This document shows positions 1 to 9,592 of a stretch of DNA of 64,000 bases, one piece after another. The DNA is from M55B112 sp964539395. GTDB lineage: Bacteria > Bacteroidota > Bacteroidia > Bacteroidales > GCA-2748055. The stretch covers positions 1 through 64,000 of the forward strand of contig CAZIIU010000001.1 of NCBI GenBank assembly GCA_964539395.1. The letters are read 5' to 3'. Positions within the stretch are counted from its first letter, which is position 1. Every line of letters begins with the position of its first letter. Below the pieces are notes generated by a model that ran no database searches, was not told the origin of the DNA, and saw only the letters and a list, made by a program, of their open reading frames with translations. Both the position numbers and the translations under genes were made by a program.

Positions 1-93
1 GCTGAAATTGTTAATACCAGTTCGTTTTCAAACTTTTATATGCGTTGGCCCTGGATAATTCCCCTCATTTTTTTTATTCTTAGAAATAATGAT

Positions 94-101
94 TATTTTT
101 G
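94..101 (+). promoter_or_regulatory. candidate -7 box for rpsT
   Basis: TATTTTTG fits the Bacteroidota housekeeping -7 consensus TANNTTTG and lies about 50 bp upstream of the rpsT start. No clear -33 TTTG is visible, only a T-tract at the expected distance. Confidence 0.35.
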
Positions 102-151
102 CAAGCCCAAATCATGAGTGGATATTAGTTAAAGACTTAATAAATAGCAAA

Positions 152-403
152 ATGGCAAACCATTTATCAGCAAAGAAAAGAATCCGGCAGATCGAATCAC
201 GTCGCCTCAGAAACAAGTACCAGGCACGCACCATGCGAAACGCTGTTAAAAAACTGAGGGACACCACCGACAAAGCTGAAGCCGCTGAAATGTACTCGAA
301 AGTTGTTTCTATGCTCGACAAACTGGCAAAAACCAGTGTGATTCACAGGAACAAAGCATCCAACCTGAAGTCGAAACTTTCCAGGCACGTAGAAAGCCTG
401 TAA
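152..403 (+). CDS. rpsT: 30S ribosomal protein S20
   Basis: Small-subunit protein that binds 16S rRNA early in 30S assembly. The 83-residue product starts MANHLSAKKRIRQ, the family's usual N-terminus. It is rich in Lys and Arg and ends in the long basic helix (NKASNLKSKLSRHV). An open frame extends upstream to 89, but the extension has no S20 similarity, and the start at 152 gives the normal family length. A strong intrinsic terminator follows at 430, so the gene is probably monocistronic. Confidence 0.96.
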   Translation: MANHLSAKKRIRQIESRRLRNKYQARTMRNAVKKLRDTTDKAEAAEMYSKVVSMLDKLAKTSVIHRNKASNLKSKLSRHVESL

Positions 404-429
404 CAAGGAATTCCACAATATAAGAATCA

Positions 430-463
430 AACCTTCCGGTTTTTCCCGGAAGGTTTTTTTTTG
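430..463 (+). terminator. intrinsic terminator after rpsT
   Basis: A perfect 10-bp GC-containing stem (AACCTTCCGG / CCGGAAGGTT) with a short loop is followed by a run of T. It separates rpsT from radC. Confidence 0.85.
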
Positions 464-511
464 CATGCAGACGAGATTACCCGGTTTGATCATATAAACA
501 GGGAAAACAGC

Positions 512-1210
512 ATGAACGAATATAATAACACCTCGATCAAAGATTGGTCGGTCGAGGATCGTCCCCGGGAAAAACTTCTCAATTCAGGTGTCCAGTCACT
601 CTCCAATGCTGAACTGATCGCCCTGCTGATCGGAAGCGGAACAAGAGAAAACAATGCGGTCGAGCTTGCCAGAAACCTCCTGGCTTCAGTAAGCAATAAC
701 CTTTACGAACTAAGCAGGCTAGGACATGGCGACCTGGTAAAAATCAAAGGGATAGGAACTGCCAGGGCCATCACTCTGCTGGCAGCCATTGAACTTGGCT
801 CCCGGAAAAGCAACTGCTATGCGGGGGGAAAAATAAGTATCAAAAACAGCCAGACAGCCTACGAACTGCTGTACCCACTTATAGGGGAACTTGAACATGA
901 AGAATTCTGGATCATTATTCTGAACAGGGCGCATAAAGTGATTAAACCAGAAAAGATCAGCCAGGGTGGCCTCACCGGTACCGTGATCGATACCCGGATG
1001 ATCCTGAAACATGCACTTGACAAAAAGGCTACTTCACTGATCATCTCCCACAACCACCCCTCCGGAAATAAAACTCCAAGTGATTCCGACATCAATATCA
1101 CAAAAAAAATCAAAAACGCTGCCGAGATAATGGATATCAATGTGCTGGACCATATTATTGTAGCCGGACAAAATTATTTCAGCTTTGCCGATGAGGGTCT
1201 GATGGGCTGA
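512..1210 (+). CDS. radC: RadC family JAB/MPN-domain protein (UPF0758)
   Basis: Product of 232 residues. The N-terminal half has helix-hairpin-helix-like sequence (LVKIKGIGTARAITLLAAIELG). The C-terminal half is a RadC JAB/MPN metalloprotease-like domain whose zinc motif is plain in SHNHPSGNKTPSDSD. The start at 512 (MNEYNN) is preferred over the TTG at 461, which lies inside the rpsT terminator. The family was historically linked to DNA repair, but its biochemical role is unsettled; it may be a DNA-associated isopeptidase or nuclease-like factor. The gene converges on folK. Confidence 0.92.
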   Translation: MNEYNNTSIKDWSVEDRPREKLLNSGVQSLSNAELIALLIGSGTRENNAVELARNLLASVSNNLYELSRLGHGDLVKIKGIGTARAITLLAAIELGSRKSNCYAGGKISIKNSQTAYELLYPLIGELEHEEFWIIILNRAHKVIKPEKISQGGLTGTVIDTRMILKHALDKKATSLIISHNHPSGNKTPSDSDINITKKIKNAAEIMDINVLDHIIVAGQNYFSFADEGLMG

Positions 1211-1232
1211 TCAGATGCTCCCAAAGCAATCA

Positions 1233-1730
1233 TCAAACAGGCCCCACTGAATCCTTCTCGGCACACCGATCTAATAGTTGTTCAACGGTCAGTCCGGTTC
1301 CGGGATGCACCTTGTCAGGAGAAATATCAGCAAGCGGCACAAGAACAAACGCCCGCTCCTCCATCCTTGGGTGAGGAATTTTCAGTCCACCACTTTGAAT
1401 CACGAGATCATCATAGAACAGCAGGTCGAGATCGATGATCCTGTCGGCATAACCTGCTGATACCTTCACTCTTCCCATTAATTGTTCAATCTCCTGCATT
1501 ATTTCCAGTAAAATATGTGGCGGGTGTTTTGTCTCCAGTTCAAGGCACTGGTTGTAAAAAAAATTACCACTCTCATATCCCCATGGAGCACTCTCATAGA
1601 TTCCGGAAACAGCCATGATCTTACCTGCCCTGTCACTGAGGTACTGCCGCGCTGTTACTAAATTTTCGTGCCTGTTCCCAAGATTGGTTCCCAGGCCCAT
1701 CCATGCCCTGTGATTTGAACTGCTTTCCAT
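1233..1730 (-). CDS. folK: 2-amino-4-hydroxy-6-hydroxymethyldihydropteridine pyrophosphokinase
   Basis: Transfers pyrophosphate from ATP to 6-hydroxymethyl-7,8-dihydropterin in cytosolic folate synthesis. The 165-residue length is normal for HPPK. The N-terminal WMGLGTNLGNRHENL and the signature ADRIIDLDLLFYDDL, which holds the Mg-binding Asp pair, are both intact. IPHPRMEERAFVLVPLADI is the usual C-terminal block. It is a single gene, divergent from sppA; no folB or folP is adjacent. Confidence 0.95.
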   Translation of the reverse strand: MESSSNHRAWMGLGTNLGNRHENLVTARQYLSDRAGKIMAVSGIYESAPWGYESGNFFYNQCLELETKHPPHILLEIMQEIEQLMGRVKVSAGYADRIIDLDLLFYDDLVIQSGGLKIPHPRMEERAFVLVPLADISPDKVHPGTGLTVEQLLDRCAEKDSVGPV

Positions 1731-1740
1731 TTTGTTACAA

Positions 1741-1774
1741 CAAAAGTACCAACAATATCTGTTTGTTCGTCAAA
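1741..1774 (-). promoter_or_regulatory. candidate folK promoter
   Basis: Read on the minus strand, TTTTG and TACTTTTG are separated by about 22 bp. TACTTTTG matches the Bacteroidota -7 box TANNTTTG. It lies only about 11 bp from the folK ATG, which implies a very short 5' leader. Confidence 0.35.
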
Positions 1775-1884
1775 ATCGAGAAAACCATATGTACAACATG
1801 TTTTAATTCAATTTGATAATTATTAAATTAGGGCTGTCATTACCAGGAATTGCAGAATTAATAAACGAATTAAACAACAAAACA

Positions 1885-3648
1885 ATGAATAGCTTTGTAA
1901 AGTATACCCTTGCAACGATGTCTGGGATCATTCTCCTTAATATCGTAGGTATGATCACCTTCCTAATCATTTTTGGAATAGCTGCAGCAACTGCAGAGAA
2001 AGTATCGGTTGACGAGAATTCCCTGCTTGTTGCCAAATTCGACAAGCCCATCATCGACCGGGCCAACAGCAATCCCCTTAGCCAGTTTTCCTTCGGAAGC
2101 TTTGACTTTGAAGGGACCCTCGGACTGGACCAGATCCTGAAAGATATTGAAAAGGCCAAAAGTGATGAGAATATTTCAGGCATCTTCCTTCGCCTTTCAG
2201 CTATACCAAGCAGCATGGCCACAGTGGAGGAGGTCAGGGATGCACTGCTAGATTTTAAAGAGAGCGGGAAACCCATTATCGCCCATGCCGATGCCTATAC
2301 CCAGAAAACCTATTACCTTGCATCATCAGCAGATAAAATTTATCTGACTCCCACGGGTGATTTTGATTTCAAGGGACTTCAGGCAACTGTACTGCTCTTT
2401 CAAAGAGCACTCGATAAATTCGGGATCGATATGCAGGTGATCAGGCATGGGGCCTTCAAGAGCGCAGTTGAGCCCTTTCTCACAGATGAGATCAGCGATG
2501 CCAACCGGGAACAGCTCGATGTGATGCTCAGTTCCCTCTGGCAAAAAATGATTGATGAGATTTCCGTTGCACGCGGAGTACCGGCAGATGATCTGAACAG
2601 GTACGCGGATGAACTGTCCCTCGCATTCGATCACCAGGCACTCGAGAAAAACCTGATCGACGGACTAAAATATTATGATGAGGTACTGGATGAGCTGAGA
2701 GAACTCACTGAAACCGATGAAGATGACGATATCCCCTCAATTTCACTTAAAAAATACGCAGAAGTACCGGCTGAAAAAGAGAAAAAAGCTGCAAAAGACA
2801 GAATCGCTGTGGTATATGCAATGGGATCCGTGGTTACCGGAGAAGCAGAGGAGGGAACAATTGGATCCGACCGGATTGCCAGAGCAATCCGTGATGCACG
2901 TAAGGATGACAAGGTGAAAGCCATCGTCTTCAGGGTCAACTCAGGAGGAGGCAGCACACTTGCTTCAGAGATCATACATCGCGAAGTGAAACTGGCCGCG
3001 GAAACAAAACCGGTTGTGGCCTCGCTGGGAGACGTTGCAGCATCGGGTGGTTATTATATTGTTTGTCCGGCCGACACTATTGTTGCAAGTGAAACAACAA
3101 TCACAGGTTCGATTGGTGTTTTCGGCCTGCTTCCCAATCTTAAGGAGATGATGAACGATAAGATCGGTATTACCACCGGTGTTGTCAAAACAAACAGGCA
3201 CGCGGATATCGGCTCTCCCACAAGGCCCCTGACAGAAGATGAAAGAAAAACCATTCAGACATACGTCGATGAAGTTTACACTACCTTTGTCAACAATGTG
3301 GCCGAAGGAAGATCCATGAGCTACGATGAGGTCGATGCAATTGCTGGCGGACGGGTATGGTCGGGGGTCAATGCCATGGAGATTGGACTAATCGACGTGT
3401 ATGGCGGACTGGAAAGGTCGATCGAAATAGCTGCGGAGATGGCCGGACTTGAAAACTACAGGTTAAAATCAATGCCGGTGCAGGAAGATCCGTTTACCAT
3501 GCTAATGAAAGAGTTTACAGGAAACGCAAAAGCCAGGATCATGAAAAAGGAACTGGGAACCTACTATGAACTTTACAAAAAGGTCGAAGAGATTTCGCGA
3601 ATGCACGGAATACAGGCAATGATTCCATACACCCTCGACATCCATTAA
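1885..3648 (+). CDS. sppA: signal peptide peptidase SppA, 67-kDa type
   Basis: Membrane-anchored serine protease that degrades cleaved signal peptides. The 587-residue product has an N-terminal membrane segment (about residues 5-35) and the duplicated crotonase-like architecture of the long SppA type. The Ser-Lys dyad is intact: Lys192 lies in RHGAFKSAVEPF in the first half, and Ser387 in GDVAASGGYYI in the second. The start at 1885 puts the hydrophobic segment at the N-terminus; the upstream in-frame ATG at 1813 would add an unlikely extension. A strong terminator follows. Confidence 0.95.
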   Translation: MNSFVKYTLATMSGIILLNIVGMITFLIIFGIAAATAEKVSVDENSLLVAKFDKPIIDRANSNPLSQFSFGSFDFEGTLGLDQILKDIEKAKSDENISGIFLRLSAIPSSMATVEEVRDALLDFKESGKPIIAHADAYTQKTYYLASSADKIYLTPTGDFDFKGLQATVLLFQRALDKFGIDMQVIRHGAFKSAVEPFLTDEISDANREQLDVMLSSLWQKMIDEISVARGVPADDLNRYADELSLAFDHQALEKNLIDGLKYYDEVLDELRELTETDEDDDIPSISLKKYAEVPAEKEKKAAKDRIAVVYAMGSVVTGEAEEGTIGSDRIARAIRDARKDDKVKAIVFRVNSGGGSTLASEIIHREVKLAAETKPVVASLGDVAASGGYYIVCPADTIVASETTITGSIGVFGLLPNLKEMMNDKIGITTGVVKTNRHADIGSPTRPLTEDERKTIQTYVDEVYTTFVNNVAEGRSMSYDEVDAIAGGRVWSGVNAMEIGLIDVYGGLERSIEIAAEMAGLENYRLKSMPVQEDPFTMLMKEFTGNAKARIMKKELGTYYELYKKVEEISRMHGIQAMIPYTLDIH

Positions 3649-3668
3649 TAACCAGACCTGCTAAGCAG

Positions 3669-3700
3669 GCCCGGTCAGATGCTGACCGGGCTTTTTTTTT
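3669..3700 (+). terminator. intrinsic terminator after sppA
   Basis: GCCCGGTCAG and CTGACCGGGC form a perfect 10-bp stem with a 3-nt loop, followed by nine T. Confidence 0.88.
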
Positions 3701-3722
3701 ATCCCTATTCAATTCATTTGTT

Positions 3723-3730
3723 TAAATTTG
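3723..3730 (+). promoter_or_regulatory. candidate -7 box for lpxK
   Basis: TAAATTTG matches TANNTTTG and lies 20 bp before the lpxK ATG, just after the sppA terminator. Confidence 0.4.
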
Positions 3731-3750
3731 CACTCTTTCTGTGATCGCAG

Positions 3751-4875
3751 ATGTTTAAAAGGAAGTATTCAATACAAACCATTCTTTTATCTCCTTTCAG
3801 CCTGTTATTCGGACTGGCAGTCTGGATCAGAAATATGCTGTTCGACTGGGATATCCTTCCTTCAGAAGAATTTGATCTGCCGGTAATCTCTGTCGGCAAT
3901 ATTACTGCCGGGGGTACCGGAAAAACTCCACATGTGGAGTACCTGGCAGAATTGCTGAAAGATGAATTTTTGATCGCATGCCTCAGCAGGGGATATAAAC
4001 GTAAAACAAGACATTTTATCATTGCAGATACATCATCCTCAGCTAAATCAATCGGCGACGAACCCTGCCAGATGAAACAGAAATATCCGGAAATGATCGT
4101 TGCCGTCGACCGGTGCAGGGTTCATGGAATTAAAATGCTGCAGCAGCTTCCCCAATCCCCCGGGGTAATCCTCCTCGATGATGCATTCCAGCACCGTTAT
4201 GTGAGGCCCGGAAAATCGATACTTCTTACAGATTATAATAAACTGATAACCGAAGATCTGTTGCTCCCTGCTGGTATGTTGCGCGAACCAGCTTCCTCCC
4301 GAAAGAGAGCTGATATCATTTTGGTAACCAAGACGCCCCGGAGACTCAAACCAATTGAGATGAGGAACATTGCTAAAAGTCTGATCACGGGTTTTCATCA
4401 ACATCTCTTCTTCACTACCATCTCCTATGGAGAAATACAACCGGTCTTTCCCCTGAAGAAAAAGTACACAGCATCCTATTTCAGGGAAAAGAAGGTTCCC
4501 CTTATCCTGCTCACAGGCATCGCAGATCCCAGGCCCATCCGTACATTTGCACGCAGTATTTCAACCAGATTGCAGATGTTGACTTTTTCTGATCATCATT
4601 CCTATTCGGAAAAGGACATCCGGAAACTGCAGGAAAAAATCGAAACAGCAGGTCACTCGGAAACATTGATCCTAACCACCGAAAAAGATGCTGTGAGACT
4701 GCAAGGAATGAACATGAGTGGCACCCTTAAAAAATCCCTTTATTATGTTCCCATCCGTGTTGAGTTCATGGATGAGCACCAGAAAGGTGAATTCAATAAT
4801 ATTATACTGAACTATGTTAAAAGCAATCAACGAAACAATATCCTACATAAGGAGCAGGACCAGCCTTCAGCCTGA
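3751..4875 (+). CDS. lpxK: tetraacyldisaccharide 4'-kinase
   Basis: Phosphorylates the 4'-position of the lipid A disaccharide at the inner face of the inner membrane, which implies a lipopolysaccharide-bearing outer membrane. The 374-residue length is normal. An N-terminal hydrophobic stretch (about 10-30) is followed by the LpxK P-loop GNITAGGTGKTPH (residues 49-61) and the ILLDDAFQHR block typical of the family. Its 3' end overlaps the next gene by 62 bp, so the two are probably co-transcribed although functionally unrelated. Confidence 0.95.
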   Translation: MFKRKYSIQTILLSPFSLLFGLAVWIRNMLFDWDILPSEEFDLPVISVGNITAGGTGKTPHVEYLAELLKDEFLIACLSRGYKRKTRHFIIADTSSSAKSIGDEPCQMKQKYPEMIVAVDRCRVHGIKMLQQLPQSPGVILLDDAFQHRYVRPGKSILLTDYNKLITEDLLLPAGMLREPASSRKRADIILVTKTPRRLKPIEMRNIAKSLITGFHQHLFFTTISYGEIQPVFPLKKKYTASYFREKKVPLILLTGIADPRPIRTFARSISTRLQMLTFSDHHSYSEKDIRKLQEKIETAGHSETLILTTEKDAVRLQGMNMSGTLKKSLYYVPIRVEFMDEHQKGEFNNIILNYVKSNQRNNILHKEQDQPSA

Positions 4876-5623
4876 GACGGCGATTATCCTGGGAACGGGA
4901 CTGGGCAGTATTGCCGATGAGGTGAAGGCAAAAACTATCATTCCTTATGAACGGATACCTAATTTTCCTGTATCGACCGTTGAGGGACATGACGGTAAAT
5001 TAATCATAGGCACTTATGCCGGAAAGGAGATTGTGGTCCTGAAAGGAAGGTTTCACTTTTATGAGGGCTACACGATGGATGAGGTAACGTTCCCTGTACG
5101 TGTGCTTAAGTTCTTAGGCATTAAAACCCTGTTTATCTCCAATGCTGCCGGGGGAATGAACCCGGATTTCGAAGTCGGCGATGTGATGTTCATCAATGAC
5201 CATATAAACCTGATGCCCAACCCCCTCATCGGTAGACATCATCCCGAATTCGGCGACCGGTTTCCTGATATGAGCAGCGTTTACAACGAACCACTGATTA
5301 TTAAAGCCCTGAAATCAGCAACAAAAAATCAGCTCAGGTCGCATATAGGATGCTATGTTGCTGTTAGCGGACCAACCCTCGAAACACCAAAGGAATATGA
5401 GTATTTAAGGGTCATCGGAGGTGATGCGGTAGGAATGTCAACCGTGCCCGAAGCAATTGTAGCCCACCAGATGAAGATGAATATTCTTGCTGTTTCAGTA
5501 ATCACCGATCTGGGCATACCGGGAAAAATCGAAAAAATCTCGCACAGAATTGTTCAGAAGGCTGCCTCCAAAGTAACACCAAAACTTACCAGGGTCATAT
5601 CAGAAATTCTATCTGACCTATAA
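4814..5623 (+). CDS. punA: purine nucleoside phosphorylase, trimeric (PNP-I) family
   Basis: Phosphorolyses purine nucleosides to free base and ribose-1-phosphate. The 269-residue product has ILGTGLG (phosphate loop), His81 in GRFHFYEG, SNAAGGMN, and Glu190 in VSGPTLETPKEYE, all as in the trimeric family. The residue matching human Asn243 is Asp232 (VSVITDLG). In the human enzyme an Asn-to-Asp change at this position is known to let 6-aminopurines be used, so adenosine may be a substrate here. The start at 4814 gives the family N-terminus; the overlap with lpxK suggests translational coupling. Confidence 0.93.
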   Translation: MLKAINETISYIRSRTSLQPETAIILGTGLGSIADEVKAKTIIPYERIPNFPVSTVEGHDGKLIIGTYAGKEIVVLKGRFHFYEGYTMDEVTFPVRVLKFLGIKTLFISNAAGGMNPDFEVGDVMFINDHINLMPNPLIGRHHPEFGDRFPDMSSVYNEPLIIKALKSATKNQLRSHIGCYVAVSGPTLETPKEYEYLRVIGGDAVGMSTVPEAIVAHQMKMNILAVSVITDLGIPGKIEKISHRIVQKAASKVTPKLTRVISEILSDL

Positions 5624-5725
5624 TCGAAGAATGGTAAAAAGAGGCAACGGCGGGTTTCAAAAGGGCAGGGTGATCTCCTTATCAGCGGTGCACCTGGTTC
5701 ACGATATCTACACCTCCTTCCTGGC

Positions 5726-8359
5726 TCAGCGATACTTAAGGGCACATGCCTTCCGTAAAATCTTTGTTTGCCGCTCGCCGGAAATGACAACATGCACAAT
5801 ATATATTCCGGGAAGTAAGCTCCTCCCCTCGTTGTCGTGCCCATACCAGTAAAAAGTGTCATTCGTCCCCTTTATTCCCCTTAAAATGATATCCCTTACA
5901 CGCTGCCCGTCAATACCTGTAATAAAAACATCAACCAGCTTGCCTGGATCCCCGTCCGGCAGGCTGATTTCAAGGATATCTTCAAAACCATCGTTGTCAG
6001 GACTAAAAACTTCAGGATGGATCTGTAGTCCGGACCTGTATTGAACACTTGCGATCCTCTGGGAGTTTTCTCTCCCAGGGGTGCCATAATTCACCGAAGC
6101 TGCCGCCGAGGTCCAGCACTGTGATGCCAATTCACAAGCCCCGCAGTGGATTCTTTCCAGTGCAACACCCGTAAGAATCCCCACCATATCATGATGCATC
6201 GAATCGTGGTAACAAAACATATCCAACAGTTCTCCTCCCCGACCAGTTACTTGCAGACATGCCCCTTCATTTGAAAGTGCCCGCCATTCTTCAACCTCCA
6301 CTACATTCACCCGTCGGTCAAGACCCCACTCTTCACGGAGTGCCCGGCTGTTCCGGGTAAAAACTACATACTCACCGGGAGCCAACAGGTGAGAATCACG
6401 GCTTAGCCCGGTCAATTTTTCATTCAATGAACCCGCTGTGGTAACCCGGAATCTCAGATCCTTGAGATCAAGGTATTCTTTGCCTGAATGAAACAATTCG
6501 AAATATTCCTCTCCCCCGGTAACAGGATCGTACATTACCTCATTGATCAGGGGAACGCCAGGCCGGGGAAGTACGGGGAATCTGAACTCCTCCAGTAGCG
6601 GCCCGGCTATGTTCCCGGCACAATCGCCAACCCCAGATACTTCCAATACGTAAACTACATCTCCTTCGAGCGGCTCATTCAGTCTGAGCTCAATAACAGC
6701 CCGGGCCGCCGGCAGCGGTCCTGATTCGGCTTCATAGGCTACAGTATCAACCCTGAACCTGTGTTCTCCACCAGGATTAAGCAAAACAGGCTCATCGAAC
6801 GTCAGTAATACCGTTAAACTGTCAGGCAGACCAATATTCTTTATTTGGGGTGATACATAATCGGGCACTTCAGTTCGCAGACTATTTTCACTGCCAGGCG
6901 TTCCTCCCCGCCAACTGCCGGAGACCACCCAGTTCTCAAATCCGCCGCACAGGTTATCGGGATCCGGTCGCTCCAGCGACCATCCCCCATCAGACCGGTT
7001 GTTGTCGTAACGTTCCATCGACTCATACTCTACCATATGCACCATTCTTCCATACTGATCCAACAACTCAATTTTACCTCCTGAATTTGGCAGCGCGGTC
7101 GCAGAACCAATAATGGACTGTTGCGAAACTTCACCATACTTTCCCGCACCATCCAAATGGGTCAGCAACAGGTATCCACCGGATACTATCCCCGCGGTAT
7201 CCAGTACATATTCGGTATTGTTGATCCTGAGCATCCAGCCGGTAACATCGATTGCCTCATGATACCGGTTGAGAATCTCTACATATTCACAGGGAGGAAG
7301 GTACACACATGGTTCCGGGTCGGGCATGATCTCAGTAATCACAATGTCCCCGAAGTCTGCCAGGTCCTGATAAAACAGCAGTACCGTATCCCCCAATACA
7401 TTTCCTTCCAGGTCTGCAATATGTCTCACCCACAGGTATTGCTCCCGGCGGTTGGGAAAATCATTGCAAAAAATGAGCCGACAGGATTGTCCGGCTGAAT
7501 TCACTGAATCGGGACGGATTCCCTCTTCCTGGCTGTCACCTGGAAATTGTTGCCACACAAAGGAAGAATCTTTAACAATCACCTCCTCGCTGAAAGTAAT
7601 CTCTATTGCCTGCACACCGGATATGCCATGATGAAATACCATGGGAGAGACTGTATCCGCTGAAAAACACCCTTCAATTCGAATCCCATCTACCCATAGT
7701 TTCCGGTCCTGCAAAGAAGAGTAGGAGTACCTTACTCCCAGGTATTTGCCTGCAGGTTGTTCTGCTTCGTGCCCTTCGCCAATCAAAACGAGTGAGTCTC
7801 CAGAACCACCTGCATCACAGCTGAGCGACCAACTGCCCCCCGGATAGCGGATAATGCTGAATAACGGCTCTCCGGAGGTGCCGATCGCCGCCTGGTAACT
7901 CATGCCACCGCTGCAGACCTCGGTTACGTTCCCCCGGTACAATTGCCAAATCTTAACCATGTCGTCGGAACAGGCGTAGTTGACTCCGGCTATGAAAGCG
8001 CTGCAGTCCTTCTTTCCCGGCTCCAATTCCGAAATGGCATTAGCCAGGAGAAATAGCTGCCAGTTGTTGTTGCTGCTGGGATTGTATCCGTGTCTGACCC
8101 TGAACGAGACGGATATAGTATCTGAAAAGTCGGCATAACCAATTTCCCTGCCTAAGAAATCGACACCGGATGTTGCATTATCAAAGGAATGATGCAGGGA
8201 ATAAAGTCCTTCCAGCGCACCTTCGGCGGAGATTTCCCAGCGATCCGGGGGCGACTGGGTCCAACCGTTCAGGGAGCCTTCCTCAAAATCGAAGGTTCCC
8301 TGGGCAACCAGTGCAACCCGGAACATTATAAAAACAACACTGAATAGCCTTTCGTTCAT
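5726..8359 (-). CDS. secreted lamin-tail-domain protein with gliding/T9SS-like C-terminus
   Basis: The 877-residue product has an N-terminal signal peptide (about 1-20). A LamG-like beta region follows (about 20-235), with DFEEGSLNGWTQSP at its start. The rest comprises a bacterial Ig-like segment (about 236-335), a lamin-tail domain (about 338-495, IVITEIMPDPEP), another Ig-like segment, a second lamin-tail domain (about 590-740, PLINEVMYDPVTGGEEYFEL) and a C-terminal FlgD/CHU_C-like domain (SPDNDGFEDILEISLPDG ending GIYIVHVVISG). This layout is typical of large Bacteroidota surface proteins exported by type IX secretion, which fits sprA at the other end of the window. Ligand and activity are unknown. 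It converges on the PNP gene. Confidence 0.85.
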   Translation of the reverse strand: MNERLFSVVFIMFRVALVAQGTFDFEEGSLNGWTQSPPDRWEISAEGALEGLYSLHHSFDNATSGVDFLGREIGYADFSDTISVSFRVRHGYNPSSNNNWQLFLLANAISELEPGKKDCSAFIAGVNYACSDDMVKIWQLYRGNVTEVCSGGMSYQAAIGTSGEPLFSIIRYPGGSWSLSCDAGGSGDSLVLIGEGHEAEQPAGKYLGVRYSYSSLQDRKLWVDGIRIEGCFSADTVSPMVFHHGISGVQAIEITFSEEVIVKDSSFVWQQFPGDSQEEGIRPDSVNSAGQSCRLIFCNDFPNRREQYLWVRHIADLEGNVLGDTVLLFYQDLADFGDIVITEIMPDPEPCVYLPPCEYVEILNRYHEAIDVTGWMLRINNTEYVLDTAGIVSGGYLLLTHLDGAGKYGEVSQQSIIGSATALPNSGGKIELLDQYGRMVHMVEYESMERYDNNRSDGGWSLERPDPDNLCGGFENWVVSGSWRGGTPGSENSLRTEVPDYVSPQIKNIGLPDSLTVLLTFDEPVLLNPGGEHRFRVDTVAYEAESGPLPAARAVIELRLNEPLEGDVVYVLEVSGVGDCAGNIAGPLLEEFRFPVLPRPGVPLINEVMYDPVTGGEEYFELFHSGKEYLDLKDLRFRVTTAGSLNEKLTGLSRDSHLLAPGEYVVFTRNSRALREEWGLDRRVNVVEVEEWRALSNEGACLQVTGRGGELLDMFCYHDSMHHDMVGILTGVALERIHCGACELASQCWTSAAASVNYGTPGRENSQRIASVQYRSGLQIHPEVFSPDNDGFEDILEISLPDGDPGKLVDVFITGIDGQRVRDIILRGIKGTNDTFYWYGHDNEGRSLLPGIYIVHVVISGERQTKILRKACALKYR

Positions 8360-8584
8360 ATATCCGGATTAAACCCAACGGCAAAGCGCCGCGAACATTC
8401 TTACATGATATACTGCAATCTTATAAAACGCAGCAGGAAGTATGCGTTAAAACCACTATAATTTTTTCATTGACGTTTCATTTTTGCTGAATATTTCCGA
8501 TGTTTGCAGTTTAACATCAGGTACCGGCATTCAACGCCTTCTTTTTATCAGTTTATGTGTTGAAAGCCCAAAAAATCGTTAGTT

Positions 8585-9592
8585 ATGAGAATAGCAATTG
8601 TGGGAACAAGTGGCGCAGTGGGACAGGAACTATTGAAAGTACTGGAAGAGAGAAACTTTCCGGCAGATGAGCTGTTGCTTTTCGGTTCAGCCAGGAGTAC
8701 CGGTAGCATCTATAATTATAAGGCAAAACCGATTGAGGTGCGGGAGTTGAAGGAAAACGACGATTTCAGAGGGGTGGATATTGCATTGACCTCGGCAGGT
8801 GGCGCAACGTCGAAAAAGTATGCCGATACCATTACAAAACATGGTGCGGTGATGATCGACAACTCAAGTGCCTTCAGAATGGACGATGATGTTCCCCTGG
8901 TGGTGCCTGAGCTGAATGCAGGCGACTTGCACAATTTACCCAGAAACATAGTTGCCAACCCAAACTGCACAACGATACAAATGGTAGTCTGCCTGAAGCC
9001 GATCGAAGCGCTCTCACATGTGAAAAGGGTTCACGCGGCAACCTACCAGTCGGCCAGTGGTGCCGGTGCCGCAGCAATGCAGGAACTGGTGGATCAGATC
9101 AGACAAATTGCTGGTGGTGAAGAGGTAACGGTCGATAAGTTCCCCTACCAACTGATGCTGAACCTGATCCCCCAGGTGGATGTTTTCACAGACAACCTCT
9201 ACACGAAAGAGGAGATGAAGATGTACAACGAATCAAGGAAAATCATGCATTCCGACATTGAAGTGAGCACTACCTGCGTTCGTGTACCTGTAATGCGAAA
9301 TCATTCCGAGGCGCTTTGGATTGAAACCGAAGATGAGCTTACTGTTGAACAGGTGCGCGAGGCAATGAGGAAGGCGGATGGCATCACACTGGTTGATGAA
9401 CCGGAAAACCAGGTCTACCCAATGCCGATTAATTGCGAAGGAAAGGATGATATCTTTGTCGGAAGGATCAGGAAGGACCTCACGAATCCTAAAAGCATTG
9501 CCCTCTGGTGTGTGGGCGATCAAATCAAAAAGGGAGCAGCGCTCAACGCAGTTCAGATTGCAGAGTACATGGTGAAGAATGGGCTTATCTAG
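8585..9592 (+). CDS. asd: aspartate-semialdehyde dehydrogenase
   Basis: Reduces aspartyl-4-phosphate to the semialdehyde for Lys/diaminopimelate, Met and Thr synthesis. The 335-residue product starts with the NADP-binding MRIAIVGTSGAVGQELLKVL and has the active-site cysteine in NPNCTTIQMV. SASGAGAAAMQEL and IRKDLTNPKSIALWCVGDQIKKGAALNAVQIAE are typical of the family. Its last 4 bp overlap the end of the convergent hflX. Confidence 0.96.
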   Translation: MRIAIVGTSGAVGQELLKVLEERNFPADELLLFGSARSTGSIYNYKAKPIEVRELKENDDFRGVDIALTSAGGATSKKYADTITKHGAVMIDNSSAFRMDDDVPLVVPELNAGDLHNLPRNIVANPNCTTIQMVVCLKPIEALSHVKRVHAATYQSASGAGAAAMQELVDQIRQIAGGEEVTVDKFPYQLMLNLIPQVDVFTDNLYTKEEMKMYNESRKIMHSDIEVSTTCVRVPVMRNHSEALWIETEDELTVEQVREAMRKADGITLVDEPENQVYPMPINCEGKDDIFVGRIRKDLTNPKSIALWCVGDQIKKGAALNAVQIAEYMVKNGLI

